From: Bradyrhizobium sp. SRL28
GTDB lineage: Bacteria; Pseudomonadota; Alphaproteobacteria; Rhizobiales; Xanthobacteraceae
DNA: 64,000 nucleotides
Assembly: GCF_018596315.1 (NCBI RefSeq)
Contig: NZ_JAHEAG010000008.1
Coordinates: 186,001 to 250,000, forward strand
Direction of reading: 5' to 3'
The translations under genes were made by a program, and so were the position numbers. Positions 62,247-64,000 of the stretch are shown here, one piece after another (position 1 is the first letter of the stretch; the number at the start of each line of letters is the position of its first letter). The notes under the pieces are model-generated. The model ran no database searches. It was given only the letters and a program-made list of their open reading frames with translations, and had not been told where the DNA came from.

Positions 62247-62770
62247 GCTGGCTCCCGGCATTGAACAACCAACTATGAAATCGGGGCACTATAGCTGGGC
62301 TCGGTGATTGCATCCACGAAAGGCGCAGACTGTGCGACGATAGGCCTTTTAACGTGCCTTTGCAGCAAGGACGCCTCGCAGTGCCTGGTCGACAATTCGC
62401 GCTATTGGCTGCCCGACACGTTACCGCCGCCCTGAGGCGAGGATTTGCGCCCGATGTCCAGACCCAGTATCACGAAGGCACCCCGGCCGCCAAGCCTGCG
62501 CAACATGGTCAAGCTGGCGGTGCGATGCGACAGCGCCTGAAACGCCGCTACGATCGCCAACTGCAGCGCCGATGGCGGCCGCGATCAGGGCAAGCTCGAC
62601 CTACTCATCGGCAAGGTGTAGCGACGGACCTCACTGCACGCTAGTGTGTCTTCACTTCGACGGCAGCCTTTTCATCGCAAGATTGGTCCAAAGAATGGCC
62701 CCCGCTAACCCGGACGCTGAAATTCATCCTGAACAACGCCGAACGGCTCATCACTGCCGCGACTCGATGC
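62247..62770. other. Intergenic region before the HEPN-like gene
   Basis: No recognised gene. Bases 62646-62770 are open in the frame of the next gene and read like protein (RTLKFILNNAERLITAATRC) but contain no ATG, GTG or TTG start, so the true start of that gene may have been lost or is unusual. Confidence 0.45.
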
Positions 62771-63346
62771 GTGTTCTCGTTCGGGTCGTGTGATGGATTG
62801 AACGATCTGTTGTTGTCGACGCCAGATGACCCGGCGAGCGATTGGCGCAAACTTGTATGGGTCCTGCATAGCGATGCGCGCCTGGTGGCCGCCCTGGGGG
62901 TGTCTATATTGCTCGACCGTGATGATTGCAAGTTGAGCTTTCAATCAGTTCATCGCCTCCTAAAAGACCCCAGCGTGGTAGCGGCGCTTTTGCAGGCGCT
63001 AGAGGATCGGGTCGGACCAGACGTTCTTCTTCCGCCGTCACGAACCGACTTGATCGACGAGTTCCGGCAAATCTATGGAGAGATTGATTGGAAGGTGCAC
63101 GGCCGACTTGTGCACCTGCGCAACCTTGATATTGCCCACCTCACGCCGGAGGAGAAGACGAAGTCGGTTACATTCGACGAACTCCGGACCATGGTTGAGG
63201 TGATAGTTCGACTGACGTCGAACCTACAACACCTGTGCCAAACTCAAACGGCTTTTCGGGCGGACGCAATGAACGAGTACCGGGAACTCGCCCGAAAGAC
63301 GATGACCCCGCCGGGCAAGCGAAACGGAGACGGCAATGGCCGATGA
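62771..63346 (+). CDS. HEPN-like protein with Rx5H motif (AbiU2-like, tentative)
   Basis: 191 residues from GTG 62771. All-helical, with RNLDIAH at 117-123 (the R-x4-6-H motif of HEPN ribonucleases) in a VHLRNLDIAHL context and a following EELRTMVE-type helix pair, as in AbiU2-like HEPN domains. HEPN proteins often cleave RNA in defence or toxin-antitoxin systems. It overlaps the next gene by 11 bases. The family assignment rests on pattern only. Confidence 0.55.
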   Translation: MFSFGSCDGLNDLLLSTPDDPASDWRKLVWVLHSDARLVAALGVSILLDRDDCKLSFQSVHRLLKDPSVVAALLQALEDRVGPDVLLPPSRTDLIDEFRQIYGEIDWKVHGRLVHLRNLDIAHLTPEEKTKSVTFDELRTMVEVIVRLTSNLQHLCQTQTAFRADAMNEYRELARKTMTPPGKRNGDGNGR

Positions 63347-63812
63347 CGCTGAGATAATTGCCATAAGCAATGCCCTCGATTCCAATGATCGCGCCCTCAC
63401 CGTCCACGAAGCTGGCCACGCTGCCGTCGCGCATGGGCTGGGTGCTGAACTGTGTTTCGTTGAGATCGAGCTGGCGACCGGCAACGGCTGGTCCCGGAGC
63501 AGCGTTTTCGACGATAACGTCAAGAACCTCGCGGTCTGCGTTGCGGGTTGCAGGGCCGAACACGCTTTTGGAGCGTCTTCACCGAGGGCAACGAAGATCG
63601 GCGACTTTAGAGACATGCGGAAAATACTGTCGAACTTCCCCGCGGCCGAGCGCCGCGCAGCACGCGCAGAAGGCTACAGGTTGGCGGACGTGACACTGAA
63701 AGCGAACGCCGATGTCGTGCACAGAATCGCAAGTGCGCTGTTTGCGCGAAGATTTGAGGACAGAGCGCGCATTGAAGGCGCCGAGCTGGGTGTGCTGCTC
63801 GCATGTTGCTGA
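63336..63812 (+). CDS. Stand-alone M41-like metalloprotease-domain protein (HEAGH)
   Basis: 158 residues from ATG 63336. HEAGHAAVAHGLG at residues 24-36 is the zinc site of FtsH-type M41 peptidases; AGCRAEHAFGA corresponds to the GGRAAEE helix, and an Asp (90 or 93) about 62-66 residues further on may be the third ligand. No AAA+ domain or TM helix is present. Its start lies inside the end of the HEPN-like gene, so the two are translationally coupled. Confidence 0.65.
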   Translation: MADDAEIIAISNALDSNDRALTVHEAGHAAVAHGLGAELCFVEIELATGNGWSRSSVFDDNVKNLAVCVAGCRAEHAFGASSPRATKIGDFRDMRKILSNFPAAERRAARAEGYRLADVTLKANADVVHRIASALFARRFEDRARIEGAELGVLLACC

Positions 63813-63943
63813 GCCGCCGCGCGCGCTTACGGTAAGCGGCAGGGGGTAACCTCAAGTTACCTCGAGCCGATCAGCACCAGCCGCATCAACCCGCGTCTCG
63901 CCTGGCCGGCGGAGCCTGATCTGATCCAAGCTCGCGAATACAG

Positions 63944-63967
63944 AGACCGCCTTCGGGCGGTCTTTTT
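63944..63967 (+). terminator. Rho-independent terminator at the right edge
   Basis: Eight-base stem AGACCGCC / GGCGGTCT with a TTCG loop, then a T run. Lies 132 bases after the M41-like gene and probably ends its transcript. Confidence 0.85.
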
Positions 63968-64000
63968 GTTTGCGGTTCCAGATTTAACCTGCAACGCGGG

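Noticed and set aside
62354..62644. 96-codon Arg/Gln-rich frame
   Set aside because: Composition typical of a shifted frame; no start signal and no family.
1..64000. CRISPR arrays, rRNA genes, complete insertion sequences
   Set aside because: No regularly spaced repeat array, no rRNA signature and no transposase was recognised on either strand.

Overview
The window is high-GC DNA from an alphaproteobacterium of the Bradyrhizobium/Rhodopseudomonas group (Nitrobacteraceae). This rests on the gene order ntrC-ntrY-ntrX-hfq-hflX-mazG, on cobalt-type nitrile hydratase and TRAP genes of the usual rhizobial form, on interspersed palindromic repeats of Bradyrhizobium type, and on small conserved proteins I associate with that genus. 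No database search was possible, so the genus is an inference.

Layout. 1-7.5 kb: nitrogen-regulation and RNA-chaperone core (end of ntrC, ntrY, ntrX, hfq, hflX, mazG). 7.6-10.2 kb: queC and a nitrile hydratase operon (alpha, beta, accessory). 10.2-16.5 kb: a secreted beta-rich protein, an enoyl-CoA hydratase whose 3' end is repeated 1.4 kb downstream around an amidase cargo, a CHASE-PAS-GAF-GGDEF cyclase and a rhodanese remnant. 16.5-25.9 kb: a RoxA-like di-heme protein, a TRAP transporter plus acyl-CoA synthetase, an antibiotic-biosynthesis-monooxygenase-type protein, an XRE/DUF2975 pair with a perfect operator palindrome, and a frameshifted lipoprotein. 25.9-34.6 kb: a compact housekeeping run on the minus strand (dac, tmk, holB, metG, tatD, MBL hydrolase), an epoxide hydrolase and rlpA.

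From 35.6 kb onward the DNA is accessory. A 41-bp direct repeat made of the 5' half of tRNA-Ser(UGA) brackets 35.6-55.1 kb, and a frameshifted tyrosine integrase lies just inside the right copy. The cargo is one long minus-strand gene run of about 14.6 kb: two divergent HME-type RND permeases, a minimal adaptor, four secreted proteins (two of them paralogous, one fused to PepSY) and a MacA/MacB pair. A porin-like protein is encoded divergently. I read this as a multi-part envelope transport system that is not a standard CusABC or MacAB-TolC set. Beyond 55 kb is a mosaic of remnants (ligase fragment, two tRNA 3' halves, a frameshifted small gene), a cold-shock gene and many small hypothetical genes.

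Best candidates for something undescribed are the 36-53 kb RND/MacAB/PepSY system and, at the right edge, an overlapping gene pair encoding a HEPN-like protein (Rx5H motif) and a stand-alone FtsH-M41-like HEAGH protein. The metG gene with a 137-residue histone-H1-like tail and the duplicated enoyl-CoA hydratase 3' end around an amidase cassette are also notable.
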